From the NCBI GenBank assembly GCA_030247855.1, contig JAPDRN010000049.1:1-64000 (forward strand): a DNA stretch of 64,000 nucleotides. Direction: 5' to 3'. This document shows, piece after piece, positions 43,369 through 52,490 of this stretch. The position numbers were made by a program, and so were the translations under genes. The notes beneath the pieces are model-generated. The model worked only from the letters and a program-made list of their open reading frames with translations, had not been told where the DNA came from and did not search any database. How positions within the stretch are numbered: position 1 is the stretch's first letter; each line of letters opens with the position of its first letter. Source of the stretch: Knufia peltigerae (taxonomy: Eukaryota; Ascomycota; Eurotiomycetes; Chaetothyriales; Trichomeriaceae).

Positions 43369-43956
43369 TTAGGTTGTTTGAATGACGAATCGCCCGCAGT
43401 CCGTCGAAGGTGAGGGAATGTTGCGATCAAGCAACAGATAGCCCATCCCCCCGACCAGGATTCCTCGATGCGTCGGAGCTGCCTTATCAAGATCGAATTC
43501 GTCGAATTGAAGGACGAACGCTTGGCCCTCCGATTGGTCATCCTGCAGCCAGTAAGGCCGCCCACCAATCTTCGAACCTCCGTGAGGTGCTTCGCCCTCA
43601 GCCACCGCCGTCCCGGCGCAAATGTGGAGTGATCCAATCGGAGCGCAGGGAGAAGGCGTCGGTTCACGCCCGGGCCAGTGAGCAATTACACGACCGCCGT
43701 GGCTCATGACTTCCTCGAATCTCTGCTCGCCCGAGGTGAGGTACGGCGTGAAGACCGAAATGATCAGCCCGGGCGCTAGGTCGAGTCCGGGGACGTGGTT
43801 TCGAATGAATGTGGTCGGAAAGCTAGCCAGGTGAAGCAACGCGTGTCTATGGATGCTGGTTGGCCAAGGGGCGCGGGCATCCAGCCAAGCGGTTCCTCCG
43901 AGCACGGGAACGGTCGCCGCATCGTAGGTGGGGGTAAATGAAAGCGGTCGGTACAT
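43369..43956 (-). CDS. DUF1963-like protein, copy 2 of a tandem pair
   Basis: 195 aa, exactly the length of its neighbour. ATG 43956 (MYRPLSFTP) has an AGGATGG ribosome site about 4 bases upstream; a GTG at 43971 is a weaker alternative. Same layout: VLGGTAWLDARAPWP, LLHLASFPTTFI, SVFTPYLTS, KIGGRPYWLQDDQSEGQAFVLQF and the shared C-terminus GILVGGMGYLLLDRNIPSPS. Similarity between copies is high in the last 60 residues and low in the first 100, suggesting an old duplication with diverged front halves or partial gene conversion of the ends. Likely cotranscribed with copy 1. Confidence 0.75.
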   Translation of the reverse strand: MYRPLSFTPTYDAATVPVLGGTAWLDARAPWPTSIHRHALLHLASFPTTFIRNHVPGLDLAPGLIISVFTPYLTSGEQRFEEVMSHGGRVIAHWPGREPTPSPCAPIGSLHICAGTAVAEGEAPHGGSKIGGRPYWLQDDQSEGQAFVLQFDEFDLDKAAPTHRGILVGGMGYLLLDRNIPSPSTDCGRFVIQTT

Positions 43957-44138
43957 CCGTCCATCCTGCACAGCTTCTGTTTTGCAGTGCTGCGCTCGGT
44001 TCAGTAACCAATAAATATCAATAACTTACACTTTGATCGTTGGCTGGGTAGTCCGTCGCGCCGGGCGTAAAGCGACATTGGGGTCCACTCCACGGGCTCT
44101 CCGCGCCCGTCATCCCGCCCGTGGAACATTCGCCCCGC

Positions 44139-44144
44139 TATACT
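44139..44144 (+). promoter_or_regulatory. Possible -10 box upstream of smc
   Basis: TATACT about 123 bases before the smc ATG, in a 296-bp region (43972-44267) that holds no gene. An AT-rich patch at about 44005-44040 is unexplained. No good -35 is visible. Confidence 0.3.
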
Positions 44145-44267
44145 CATTCCATTGCGTCACCCTTGGCCTTGTTGAATTCTTTTGAAATCAAGGGCTTGAG
44201 GTGCTGGCTGACCTGACATCCACTATGGTGGCGGCCGTAAGGCCCTTGCCCGGAACCCAATCACGCC

Positions 44268-47200
44268 ATGCGTCTTTCCACGATCAAGCTGTCCGGCTTC
44301 AAGTCCTTCGTCGATCCGACCACGCTGCACCTGCCGACCAACATGACCGGCGTGGTGGGCCCCAATGGCTGCGGCAAGTCGAACATCATCGACGCGGTGC
44401 GCTGGGTCATGGGCGAAAGTTCGGCCAGCCGCCTGCGGGGTGACTCGCTCACCGACGTGATCTTCTCCGGTTCCAATGCCCGCAAGCCGGTTTCGCAGGC
44501 CACCGTCGAGCTGATCTTCGACAATTCGGATCACACGATTTCCGGCGAGTACGCCTCGTTCAACGAGATCTCGGTCAAGCGCACCGTCAGCCGTGACGGC
44601 AGCAGCAACTACTATCTCAACGGCACCAAGTGCCGCCGTCGCGACATCACCGACCTGTTCCTCGGCACCGGCCTGGGCCCGCGCAGCTACTCGATCATCG
44701 AGCAGGGCATGATCAGCCAGATCATCGAGGCGCGCCCGGAAGACCTGCGCGTGTACCTGGAGGAGGCCGCCGGCATCTCCAAGTACAAGGAGCGCCGCAA
44801 GGAAACCGAGACGCGCATCCGCCACACCCGCGAGAACCTGGATCGCCTTGGCGATCTGCGCGAGGAAATCACCAAGCAGCTCGATCACCTCAAGCGCCAG
44901 GCCAAGCAGGCCGAGCAGTACCAGGCGTTGCAGGAAGAGCGCCGGGTCAAGGACGCGGAGTGGAAGGCGCTGGAATACCGTGGCCTGGATGGTCGCCTGT
45001 CCAAGCTGCGCGAAGGGCTGTCGCAGGAAGAAACCAAGCTGCAGCAGCTGATTGCCGACCAGCGCGACGCCGAGGCGCGGATCGAGACTTCCCGCGTGCG
45101 CCGCGAGGAGGCTGCCGACGCGCTCAACGCCGCGCAGGCCGAGGTCTACCAGGTGGGCAGCACGCTGGCCCGCCTCGAACAGCAGATCCAGCACCAGCGC
45201 GAACTGTCGCAGCGCTTGCACAAGGCGCGCGATGAAACGCGCCAGGCACTGGCCGAACTGGGCCAGCACATCAGCGGCGACGAGGCCAAGCTGATGGTGC
45301 TGCGCGAAGCGGTCGATGCGGCCACCCCGCAGCTGGAAGCGCTGCAGGAAGAAAACGAGATCAAGCAGGAAGGCCTGCGTGAGGCCGAAGCGCGGTTGTC
45401 CGATTGGCAGCAGCGTTGGGAGCAGCACACCTCGCAGAGCTCGGAAGCCTCGCGCGCCGGCGAGGTCGAGCGCACCCGCGTGGACTACCTGGACAAGCAG
45501 ATCCTTGATGCCGATCGCCGCCGCGAAGCGCTGGCGGCCGAACGTGCCGGGCTGGACGTGGATGCACTGGATGAAGCCTTCGAGCAGCTGCACCTGCAGC
45601 ACGAGACCCAGAAGACTGCGCTGGATGAGCTGACCGAGCAGGTCGAGGAGCGCAAGCACGGTGTTGCCGCCGTGCAGGAGCAGCAGCGTAACGGCCAGAA
45701 CGAACTGGCCGAGCTGCGTAAGCAGGTCAATGGCCTGCGCGGGCGCCTGTCTTCGCTGGAAACCCTGCAGCAGGCTGCACTGGGCCAGGAGCAGGGCGCG
45801 GCGGTGGCGTGGCTGAAGTCGCGTGGGCTGGATTCGGCCGCGCGCGTGGGTGAGCGCCTGGACGTCGACGCGGGCTGGGAAAACGCTGTGGAAAGCGCCC
45901 TTGGTCAATTGATCGAAGGCGTGCTGGTCGATGACCCGGCCAGCCTGGTCGACGCGTTGGGCGAGCTGGGCGAAGGCCGCATTGCGCTGGTCGCCAATGA
46001 CGGCGCGGACCTGAAGGTCGCGCCGACGTCGCTGGCTGCACGCGTGCGTGGCCCGGCGCCGATCCGTCGCCTGCTTGCGCGCCTGCACGGCGCGCGCGAC
46101 CTGGCCGAAGCCAATGCGCTGCAGGTCAGCCTGCCTGAGGGCGATTCCATCATCACCCAGGGCGGTGAACGTCTGGGCGAGGGCTGGGTGCGCGTATCGC
46201 GCTCCGGCGCCGCCAAGCAGGGCGCGCTGCTGCGCGAACGCGAAATCAATGAACTGCGCGAGCAGATCGAGCAGCTGCAGTCGCGCGAAGCCGAACTGGA
46301 AGAACAGCTGGCAGATTTCCGTGAGCATCTGTTGGCGGCCGAACAGCAGCGCGAGGATGCGCAGCGGGCGCTGTACCTGGCGCACCGCGCGGTGTCCGAA
46401 CTGGCTGGCCAGCTGCAGGGCCAGCAGGGCAAGGTCGAGGCCGCACGCACACGCATCGACCGCATCGAAGGCGAGCTCAGCCAGTTGCTGGAGACCCTGG
46501 ACATCAATCGCGAGCAGGCGCGTGAAGCGCGTTCGCGGCTGGAGAATGCGGTCAACAGCATGGGCGACCTGGAGTCGAACCGGCAGGGTCTGGAGGGCGA
46601 ACGCCGTCAGTTGACCGAGGCGCGCGATCTGGCCCGCGACGCCGCCCGTGCGGTACGCGAGCGTTCGCATGCGTTGGCGCTGACCCTGGAATCGCAGCGT
46701 GCCCAGGTGGCCTCGTTGAGCCAGGCACTGGAACGCATGAGCACCCAGCGTGGCCAGCTTGATTCGCGCCTGGGCGAACTGCATTCGCAGCTGGACGAAG
46801 GCGATACACCGGTCGAGTCGCTGCAGGCAGAGCACCAGAACGCGTTGGAAGAGCGTGTGCGTGCCGATCGCGTGCTGACCGAGGCGCGCACGCTGCTGGA
46901 TGGCATCGACGCCGAGCTGCGCAATTACGAGCAGACCCGCCACCAGCGCGACGAGCAGGCGTTGTCCCAGCGCGAGCGTATTTCGCAGCGCAAGCTGGAC
47001 CAGCAGGCATTGGTGCTCAGTGCCGAAACCCTGCAGGGCGCAGTGGAGAAGGCCGGTTTCGTACTGCAGGATGTGATCAACACGCTGCCCGAAGAGGCGC
47101 GCCTGGGCGACTGGGAACAAGCCGTGCACCAGATCGATGGCCGCATGCGCCGGCTGGAGCCGGTCAACCTGGCCGCGATCCACGAATATGGTGAAGCCTC

Positions 47201-47771
47201 GCAGCGCTCGGAGTATCTGGACGCCCAGCACGTGGATCTGACCACGGCGCTGGAGACCCTGGAAGATGCGATCCGCAAGATCGACCGCGAGACCCGTGGC
47301 CGTTTCAAGGACACCTTCGATCGGGTCAACGCCGGTGTGCAGGCACTGTATCCGCGCCTGTTCGGTGGCGGCCACGCCTACCTGGAACTGACCGGAGAAG
47401 ACCTTCTCGATACCGGTGTGACCATCATGGCGCGCCCCCCGGGCAAGCGCGTGTCGAGCATCTCGCTGCTGTCCGGTGGCGAAAAGGCGATGACCGCCGT
47501 GGCGCTGGTGTTTGCGATCTTCCAGCTCAACCCGGCACCGTTCTGCCTGCTGGACGAGGTGGACGCGCCGTTGGATGAAGCCAACGTCGGCCGGCTGGCC
47601 AACATGGTCAAGGAAATGAGCGAGAAGGTGCAGTTCCTGTTCGTCAGCCACAACAAGGCCACGATGGAAGCGGCGCACCAGTTGTCGGGCGTGACGATGC
47701 GCGAGCCGGGTGTCAGCCGCCTGGTCAGCGTGGACCTGGAAGAAGCCGCGCGATTGGCGGGCGCGGCCTGA
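44268..47771 (+). CDS. smc: Chromosome partition protein SMC
   Basis: 1167 aa. ATPase that organises and segregates the chromosome with ScpA/ScpB. Walker A GPNGCGKSNIIDAVRWVMGE near residue 32, two long coiled coils (about 170-500 and 670-1010) around a hinge (about 510-665, WENAVESALGQLIEGVLVDD), and C-terminal signature SLLSGGEKAMTAVAL with Walker B FCLLDEVDAPLDEANV. Normal length. First gene of the smc-zipA block; the 47-bp gap to zipA supports cotranscription. Confidence 0.97.
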   Translation: MRLSTIKLSGFKSFVDPTTLHLPTNMTGVVGPNGCGKSNIIDAVRWVMGESSASRLRGDSLTDVIFSGSNARKPVSQATVELIFDNSDHTISGEYASFNEISVKRTVSRDGSSNYYLNGTKCRRRDITDLFLGTGLGPRSYSIIEQGMISQIIEARPEDLRVYLEEAAGISKYKERRKETETRIRHTRENLDRLGDLREEITKQLDHLKRQAKQAEQYQALQEERRVKDAEWKALEYRGLDGRLSKLREGLSQEETKLQQLIADQRDAEARIETSRVRREEAADALNAAQAEVYQVGSTLARLEQQIQHQRELSQRLHKARDETRQALAELGQHISGDEAKLMVLREAVDAATPQLEALQEENEIKQEGLREAEARLSDWQQRWEQHTSQSSEASRAGEVERTRVDYLDKQILDADRRREALAAERAGLDVDALDEAFEQLHLQHETQKTALDELTEQVEERKHGVAAVQEQQRNGQNELAELRKQVNGLRGRLSSLETLQQAALGQEQGAAVAWLKSRGLDSAARVGERLDVDAGWENAVESALGQLIEGVLVDDPASLVDALGELGEGRIALVANDGADLKVAPTSLAARVRGPAPIRRLLARLHGARDLAEANALQVSLPEGDSIITQGGERLGEGWVRVSRSGAAKQGALLREREINELREQIEQLQSREAELEEQLADFREHLLAAEQQREDAQRALYLAHRAVSELAGQLQGQQGKVEAARTRIDRIEGELSQLLETLDINREQAREARSRLENAVNSMGDLESNRQGLEGERRQLTEARDLARDAARAVRERSHALALTLESQRAQVASLSQALERMSTQRGQLDSRLGELHSQLDEGDTPVESLQAEHQNALEERVRADRVLTEARTLLDGIDAELRNYEQTRHQRDEQALSQRERISQRKLDQQALVLSAETLQGAVEKAGFVLQDVINTLPEEARLGDWEQAVHQIDGRMRRLEPVNLAAIHEYGEASQRSEYLDAQHVDLTTALETLEDAIRKIDRETRGRFKDTFDRVNAGVQALYPRLFGGGHAYLELTGEDLLDTGVTIMARPPGKRVSSISLLSGGEKAMTAVALVFAIFQLNPAPFCLLDEVDAPLDEANVGRLANMVKEMSEKVQFLFVSHNKATMEAAHQLSGVTMREPGVSRLVSVDLEEAARLAGAA

Positions 47772-47817
47772 CGTGCCATCCTAGTTACCTGAATGAACTA
47801 GCCGGAGAACCTAACGA

Positions 47818-48555
47818 ATGTCCGACACGGCACTGTTGCGCATCGGCATCCTGGCCGCCGGCCTGCTGTTGGTCGCTGCGATCTTCCTGTTTGGCCGCCC
47901 GAAGAAGAAGCCTCAGGGCCGTCGCCTCGATAGCGCCGAACCGACCAGCGGCGAGCGTCGCGAGCCGGTGCTGGGCGAGGATGGCGTGCCTGTGGCCGGC
48001 GACCGCGTCGAGCCCGGCATGGGCGAGACGGTCGAGCAGGCCGAACTGGGGCTGCCCGATGTCGATGGCGCGGCCAGCGACCTGGGCAAGCGCGCCACGC
48101 AGGATTTCGACAAGATCGTTTCACTGTTCGTGGCCGCCCGCGCCGGTGAGCAGCTGCGCGGCGAAGACATCGTCGTGGCAGCGGAAAAGACCGGCCTGGT
48201 GTTTGGCCACATGAATGTCTTCCACCGGCTGGTGGAAGGGCATCCCGAGCGAGGCCCGATCTTCTCGATGGCCAGCATCATGAAGCCGGGCAGCTTCGAC
48301 ATGGGCAACATCCGCGCCATGGAAACTCCGGCCATCGCCTTCTTCCTGACCCTGCCGGCGCCGCTGACCGCGCTGGACGCCTGGGAGAAGATGCTGCCGA
48401 CCGTGCAGCGCATGGCCGAGCTGCTCGATGGCGTGGTGCTGGATGACAGCCGCAACGCGCTCGGTCGCCAGCGCATCGCCCACATCCGTGATGAGCTGCG
48501 TGCCTATGACCGGCAGCACCAGGCACCGCCGCTGACCAAAACCCCGCGCTGGTAA
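47818..48555 (+). CDS. zipA: Cell division protein ZipA
   Basis: 245 aa. Anchors FtsZ to the inner membrane. One N-terminal membrane segment (residues about 5-25, LLRIGILAAGLLLVAAIFLFG), basic stretch RPKKKPQGRR, a short linker, and the C-terminal FtsZ-binding domain (about 110-240; IVSLFVAARAGEQLRGEDIV, GLVFGHMNVFHRL, SMASIMKPGSFD, GVVLDDSRNALGRQRIAHIRDEL). The linker is shorter than in E. coli ZipA (328 aa). Confidence 0.94.
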   Translation: MSDTALLRIGILAAGLLLVAAIFLFGRPKKKPQGRRLDSAEPTSGERREPVLGEDGVPVAGDRVEPGMGETVEQAELGLPDVDGAASDLGKRATQDFDKIVSLFVAARAGEQLRGEDIVVAAEKTGLVFGHMNVFHRLVEGHPERGPIFSMASIMKPGSFDMGNIRAMETPAIAFFLTLPAPLTALDAWEKMLPTVQRMAELLDGVVLDDSRNALGRQRIAHIRDELRAYDRQHQAPPLTKTPRW

Positions 48556-48572
48556 GCGCAGCAGATCCTGGC

Positions 48573-48627
48573 GTGCCGACCAACGGTCGGCACCCACCAG
48601 ACCTGTAGATCCACGCCATGCGTGGAT
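48573..48627. repeat. Two SMAG-type palindromes between zipA and the aminotransferase gene
   Basis: GTGCCGACC-AAC-GGTCGGCAC (48573-48593), and GTAG followed by ATCCACG-CCATG-CGTGGAT (48605-48627). Confidence 0.8.
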
Positions 48628-48660
48628 GGGGCGAACAAAGGCTCGCCTCTGCCAACTGTG

Positions 48661-49785
48661 TCAGGCCGGTACGCCCGCAACCTTCGCGAACGCGCTGCGG
48701 AAGCGCGCCATCTCTTCCTCGGTGCCCACGGTCACGCGCACGCGCTGCGGCCAGATCGGCCAACTGCGGCCGATCACCACGCCGTTGTCCGCCATCGCCT
48801 TGGCGAAGGCCGCGCCGTCACGTTGCACATCCACCACGAAGCAGTTCGCTTCCGTCGGCAGGCAGTCGAAGCCGCGCTTGCCCAGCCAAGCGATGGTGGT
48901 CTGCCGGGCCTTGGCATTCTGCAGGCGTCGCTGCGGAACCAGCTGCGGGTCACGCAGGCTGGCCAGTGCCGCCGCAAGCGCGGGCACCGGCAGCGGATTC
49001 TCGCCCAGGCTGGCCAGCTCGCGCAGGCGCTCGGGATGTGCCGCCGCCACGCCGAGGCGCAGGCCGGCCATGCCGTACAGCTTGGAGAACGTGCGCAGCA
49101 CGATCAGGTCATCGCGTTGGGCCACCTGTGCAATCAGGCTGGGCTGTTCGCTGTACTGCAGATAGGCCTCGTCCAGCAGCACGCGGGTGCCGGCAGGCTT
49201 GTTGGCCAGCAGCCAGGCCAGTTCCTCGGTGGGACTGATCGATCCGGTGGGATTGTTGGGATTGCACACGTACAGCAGGCCGGTCGGTCGCGCGTGTGCG
49301 GCGGCCACCATCGCGCGCAGGTCGTGCGCGCCGTCATTGCGCAGTGGCACCTTCTGCACATGGGCGCCGCGCGCGGCTGCCATCTCGCCCAGCGTCTCGA
49401 AGGTCGGGTCGGCCACCACCAGGCCAGCCTGCGGGCCGGTCCACAGCGTCGCCGCACGGCTCAGCGGTTCGCTGGAACCCGGATACAGGCGCACGTGGTC
49501 GGCGGGAATGTCGGCCTGGGCAACGAAGGCATCGCGTACCTCACCGGCCAAGGCGAAACGGTAACGCCCGCAACTGGCGATGCTGTCGCGTGCCGCCTGC
49601 TGGGCGGCGGGCGAGGGGCCATACGGGCACTCGTTGAAGTTCAGCAGTACCGCGCCTTCATTGGCGTTTGGCGGGGCCACAGTCGCTGGCTGTGCCTGGG
49701 CCGACCGGGGCAGGCCGCTGCCGGCAAGGGCGAGGCCGGCGCCGGCCAGTTGCAGGAAGTGGCGACGGGAGGCGGGCAGGGTCAC
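48661..49785 (-). CDS. Tat-exported PLP aminotransferase, HisC-like
   Basis: 374 aa. Class I/II aminotransferase fold resembling histidinol-phosphate aminotransferase: LNFNECPYGPSPAAQQAA, YPGSSEPLSRAATLW, VCNPNNPTGSISPTEEL, LLDEAYLQYS and the PLP Lys in RTFSKLYGMAGLRLG. The GTG at 49785 (GGAA 8 bases before) gives MTLPASRRHFLQLAGAGLAL, a twin-arginine signal with cleavage near SAQAQ, so a folded, cofactor-loaded enzyme in the periplasm is predicted. The true HisC would be cytosolic, so the substrate is probably not histidinol phosphate. It lies alone on the minus strand between zipA and ligA. Confidence 0.88.
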   Translation of the reverse strand: MTLPASRRHFLQLAGAGLALAGSGLPRSAQAQPATVAPPNANEGAVLLNFNECPYGPSPAAQQAARDSIASCGRYRFALAGEVRDAFVAQADIPADHVRLYPGSSEPLSRAATLWTGPQAGLVVADPTFETLGEMAAARGAHVQKVPLRNDGAHDLRAMVAAAHARPTGLLYVCNPNNPTGSISPTEELAWLLANKPAGTRVLLDEAYLQYSEQPSLIAQVAQRDDLIVLRTFSKLYGMAGLRLGVAAAHPERLRELASLGENPLPVPALAAALASLRDPQLVPQRRLQNAKARQTTIAWLGKRGFDCLPTEANCFVVDVQRDGAAFAKAMADNGVVIGRSWPIWPQRVRVTVGTEEEMARFRSAFAKVAGVPA

Positions 49786-49851
49786 AGGGGCGGTTCCGGA
49801 AGGGCGACCGACGCACGCTAGCGCTGGCAGCGAGTGCCGGCAAGCGGTTGT

Positions 49852-49911
49852 GTAGAGCCGGTGCCACGCTCGACTGTTGTTCGCCGCCCGTTGAGCCTGG
49901 CTCGACGCTAC
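49852..49911. repeat. Pair of SMAG-type elements upstream of ligA
   Basis: GTAG at 49852-49855 followed by an imperfect hairpin (AGCCGGTGCCACGCTCGACT), and TTGAGCC-TG-GCTCGA then CTAC (about 49891-49911) in inverse orientation. Confidence 0.65.
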
Positions 49912-49973
49912 AGACAGGGCCTGACGCGCAGGCGCGGTAGAATTCCCGGCCATCCCAGAACCCGCGGATTCCG

Positions 49974-52439
49974 ATGAGCCCCAGCCCCGCCGAACGTGCC
50001 GAAGACCTGCGCCGGCAGATCGCCCAGGCCAATCGCGCCTATCACGAGCTGGATGCGCCGGAGATCCCCGACGTCGACTACGACCGCCTGGTGCGTGAGC
50101 TGGAGGCGCTGGAGCGCGAGCATCCCGATCTTGCCCGTGCCGACAGCCCGACCCAGCAGGTGGGGGCACGCCCGTCGGGACGCTTCGCCGAAGTCACCCA
50201 TGCTGTGCCGATGCTGTCGCTGTCCAATGCCTTCAGCGATGAGGAAGTAGCCGATTTCGTGCGCCGCATCGATGAGCGCCTGCGCCGCGGCACGCTGCGG
50301 TTTTCCGCCGAACCTAAGATGGACGGCCTGGCGATCAGCCTGCGTTACGAGGACGGCCATTTCGTGCTGGGCGCCACCCGTGGCGATGGCAGCACCGGCG
50401 AGGACGTGACCGCCAACCTGCGCGAGATCGGCGACATCCCCAAGCGACTGAGAGGCAAGGACTGGCCGGATGTGCTGGAGGTGCGCGGCGAGGTCTACAT
50501 GGCCCGTGCCGACTTCGAGGCCTACAACGAGCGCGCGCGCCTGCACGGTGGCAAGGTGCTGGCCAATCCGCGCAACGCCGCCGCCGGTTCGCTGCGCCAG
50601 CTTGACCCCAAGATCAGCGCGCAGCGCAGGCTCAGTTTCTTCACCTACGGTACCGGTGAAGTGCAGGGTGGTGAGCTGCCCGATACGCACTCGGGCACGC
50701 TGGCGCAGCTGCGCGACTGGGGTTTCCCGGTCAGCGACCTGTGCAAGGTGGTGGAAGGCAGCGACGGCCTGCTGGCGTACTACCGTGACATCGGCGAGCG
50801 TCGCGACAGTCTGGCATTCGATATCGATGGTGTGGTCTACAAGCTAGATGACCGCGCCGGCCAGCACTCCATGGGCTTCGTTTCGCGCGCACCGCGCTGG
50901 GCCATCGCGCACAAGTTCCCGGCGCAGGAACAGAGCACTACCCTAGAGGCCATCGAAATCCAGATCGGCCGCACCGGTGCTGCCACGCCGGTGGCACGTC
51001 TTGCGCCGGTCGCGGTGGCTGGGGTGATCGTCTCCAACGCCACCCTGCACAACGCTGACCAGATCGCGCGGCTGGACGTGCGTGTGGGCGACAGTGTGAT
51101 CGTGCGCCGTGCCGGCGATGTGATTCCGGAAGTGGTCAGCGTCATCCTCGATCGCCGCCCTGCGGGCACCACGCCCTGGCAGATGCCGACCACCTGCCCG
51201 GTGTGCGGCTCGGAAATCGTGCGCGAGGAAGGGGCTGCTGCCTGGCGCTGCTCCGGCGAGCTGTCCTGCCCGGCGCAGCGCAAGGAAGCCATCGCCCACT
51301 TCGCCTCACGACGGGCGATGGATATCGACGGCCTTGGCGACAAGTACATCGAAACCCTGGTGGACGCCGGCATCGTCAAGAGCGTGGCCGATCTGTACCG
51401 CCTCACCCGCGACCAGCTGCTGCACCTGAAGCTGGTGCTGGATGCGGAAGACCCTTCCGCGCTCGCGGCCAGCCTGAAACTGCACCTGCCGGCCGAAGGC
51501 AGCGGCGCGGTGCTCAGCGCAGTGCTGAAGCTGGATGGCAACGATGCGGGGTGGCGCGCGCAGGCATTGGCGCAGCCGGCAGCCTTCGAATGGAACACCA
51601 AGAAGATCGCCACCAAGTGGGCTGACAACCTGATCGCTGCGATCGATGCCAGCCGTGATGCGACGCTGGAGCGACTGCTGTTCGCACTGGGCATCGAGCA
51701 CGTCGGCGAGAGCACCGCCAAGGCACTGGCACAGTGGTTTGGCGATCTGGCGTTGATCCGCCGTCTGCCGTGGCCGTTGTTCAAGCGCGTGCCCGACATC
51801 GGTGGCGAAGTGGCGCGCTCGCTGGGCCACTTCTTCGAACAGGAAGGCAACCAGCAGGCCATCGACGCGCTGCTGCAGGTGGGTCAGGTGCGCATCAGCG
51901 ACGTGCACCCGCCAAGTGCGAAGCTGCGCGAGGGGCTGGACCTTGCCCAGCTGCTGGTCGAAGCGGAGATTCCCGGCATCACCCGCCTGCGTGCCGAGAA
52001 ACTGGTCGCAGCACTACCCAGCGCACAATCGGTGCTGGATGCCGAGCACGGCCAGTTCGTCAACGCCGGCCTGCCCGATGACACCGCGCGCGGCGTCGCC
52101 GACTGGCTGGACAGCGAGGGCCATGGTGCGATGCTGCTGGCCGCCGAAGTGGAGATGAAACACATCCTGGCCAGCGCGCCGGCCCTGGCCGAAGTGGTGG
52201 CCGGCCCGCTGGACGGACAGACGGTGGTTCTGACCGGCACGCTGGCCCAGCTCAATCGCGATACCGCCAAGGAGCGTCTCGAGGCGCTGGGCGCCAAGGT
52301 ATCCGGCAGCGTGTCGAAGAAGACCAGTTTCGTGGTTGCCGGCACCGAGGCCGGTTCCAAGCTGGACAAGGCGCAATCGCTGGGCGTTCCGGTGTGGGAT
52401 GAAGAGCGCCTGCTGGCCTACCTCGCCGAACACGAATGA
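49974..52439 (+). CDS. ligA: NAD-dependent DNA ligase LigA, extended form
   Basis: 821 aa, about 150 longer than E. coli LigA (671). Seals nicks in replication and repair. Adenylation domain with nucleotide-binding Lys115 in EPKMDGLAIS; OB-fold (GRTGAATPVARLAPVAVAGV); Zn finger with four Cys (CPVCGSEI ... CSGELSCPAQ); HhH repeats; C-terminal BRCT (LDGQTVVLTGTLAQLNRDTAKERLEALG). Extra sequence is in the HhH region: about 50 residues after the Zn finger (LDAEDPSALAASLKLHLPAEG...) and a second stretch of about 80 residues before BRCT (VRISDVHPPSAKLREGLDLAQ...). The reading frame is intact. Confidence 0.95.
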   Translation: MSPSPAERAEDLRRQIAQANRAYHELDAPEIPDVDYDRLVRELEALEREHPDLARADSPTQQVGARPSGRFAEVTHAVPMLSLSNAFSDEEVADFVRRIDERLRRGTLRFSAEPKMDGLAISLRYEDGHFVLGATRGDGSTGEDVTANLREIGDIPKRLRGKDWPDVLEVRGEVYMARADFEAYNERARLHGGKVLANPRNAAAGSLRQLDPKISAQRRLSFFTYGTGEVQGGELPDTHSGTLAQLRDWGFPVSDLCKVVEGSDGLLAYYRDIGERRDSLAFDIDGVVYKLDDRAGQHSMGFVSRAPRWAIAHKFPAQEQSTTLEAIEIQIGRTGAATPVARLAPVAVAGVIVSNATLHNADQIARLDVRVGDSVIVRRAGDVIPEVVSVILDRRPAGTTPWQMPTTCPVCGSEIVREEGAAAWRCSGELSCPAQRKEAIAHFASRRAMDIDGLGDKYIETLVDAGIVKSVADLYRLTRDQLLHLKLVLDAEDPSALAASLKLHLPAEGSGAVLSAVLKLDGNDAGWRAQALAQPAAFEWNTKKIATKWADNLIAAIDASRDATLERLLFALGIEHVGESTAKALAQWFGDLALIRRLPWPLFKRVPDIGGEVARSLGHFFEQEGNQQAIDALLQVGQVRISDVHPPSAKLREGLDLAQLLVEAEIPGITRLRAEKLVAALPSAQSVLDAEHGQFVNAGLPDDTARGVADWLDSEGHGAMLLAAEVEMKHILASAPALAEVVAGPLDGQTVVLTGTLAQLNRDTAKERLEALGAKVSGSVSKKTSFVVAGTEAGSKLDKAQSLGVPVWDEERLLAYLAEHE

Positions 52440-52490
52440 TGAACCGGCCGGGTGCGCAGGCGCCCGGCACGCAACCGCAGAGGAACCCTG

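Noticed and set aside
43972..44267. tRNA or attachment site upstream of smc beside the DUF1963 pair
   Set aside because: No tRNA-like fold, TTCGAATC-type arm or direct repeat flanking the pair could be found by eye.
44223..47678. 1151-aa open frame antisense to smc
   Set aside because: Shadow of smc; no recognisable domain and no start context.
49786..50169. N-terminal extension of the HisC-like aminotransferase
   Set aside because: The frame is open but overlaps the ligA start, has low-complexity Arg/Pro content, and would bury the twin-arginine signal. The GTG at 49785 fits better.
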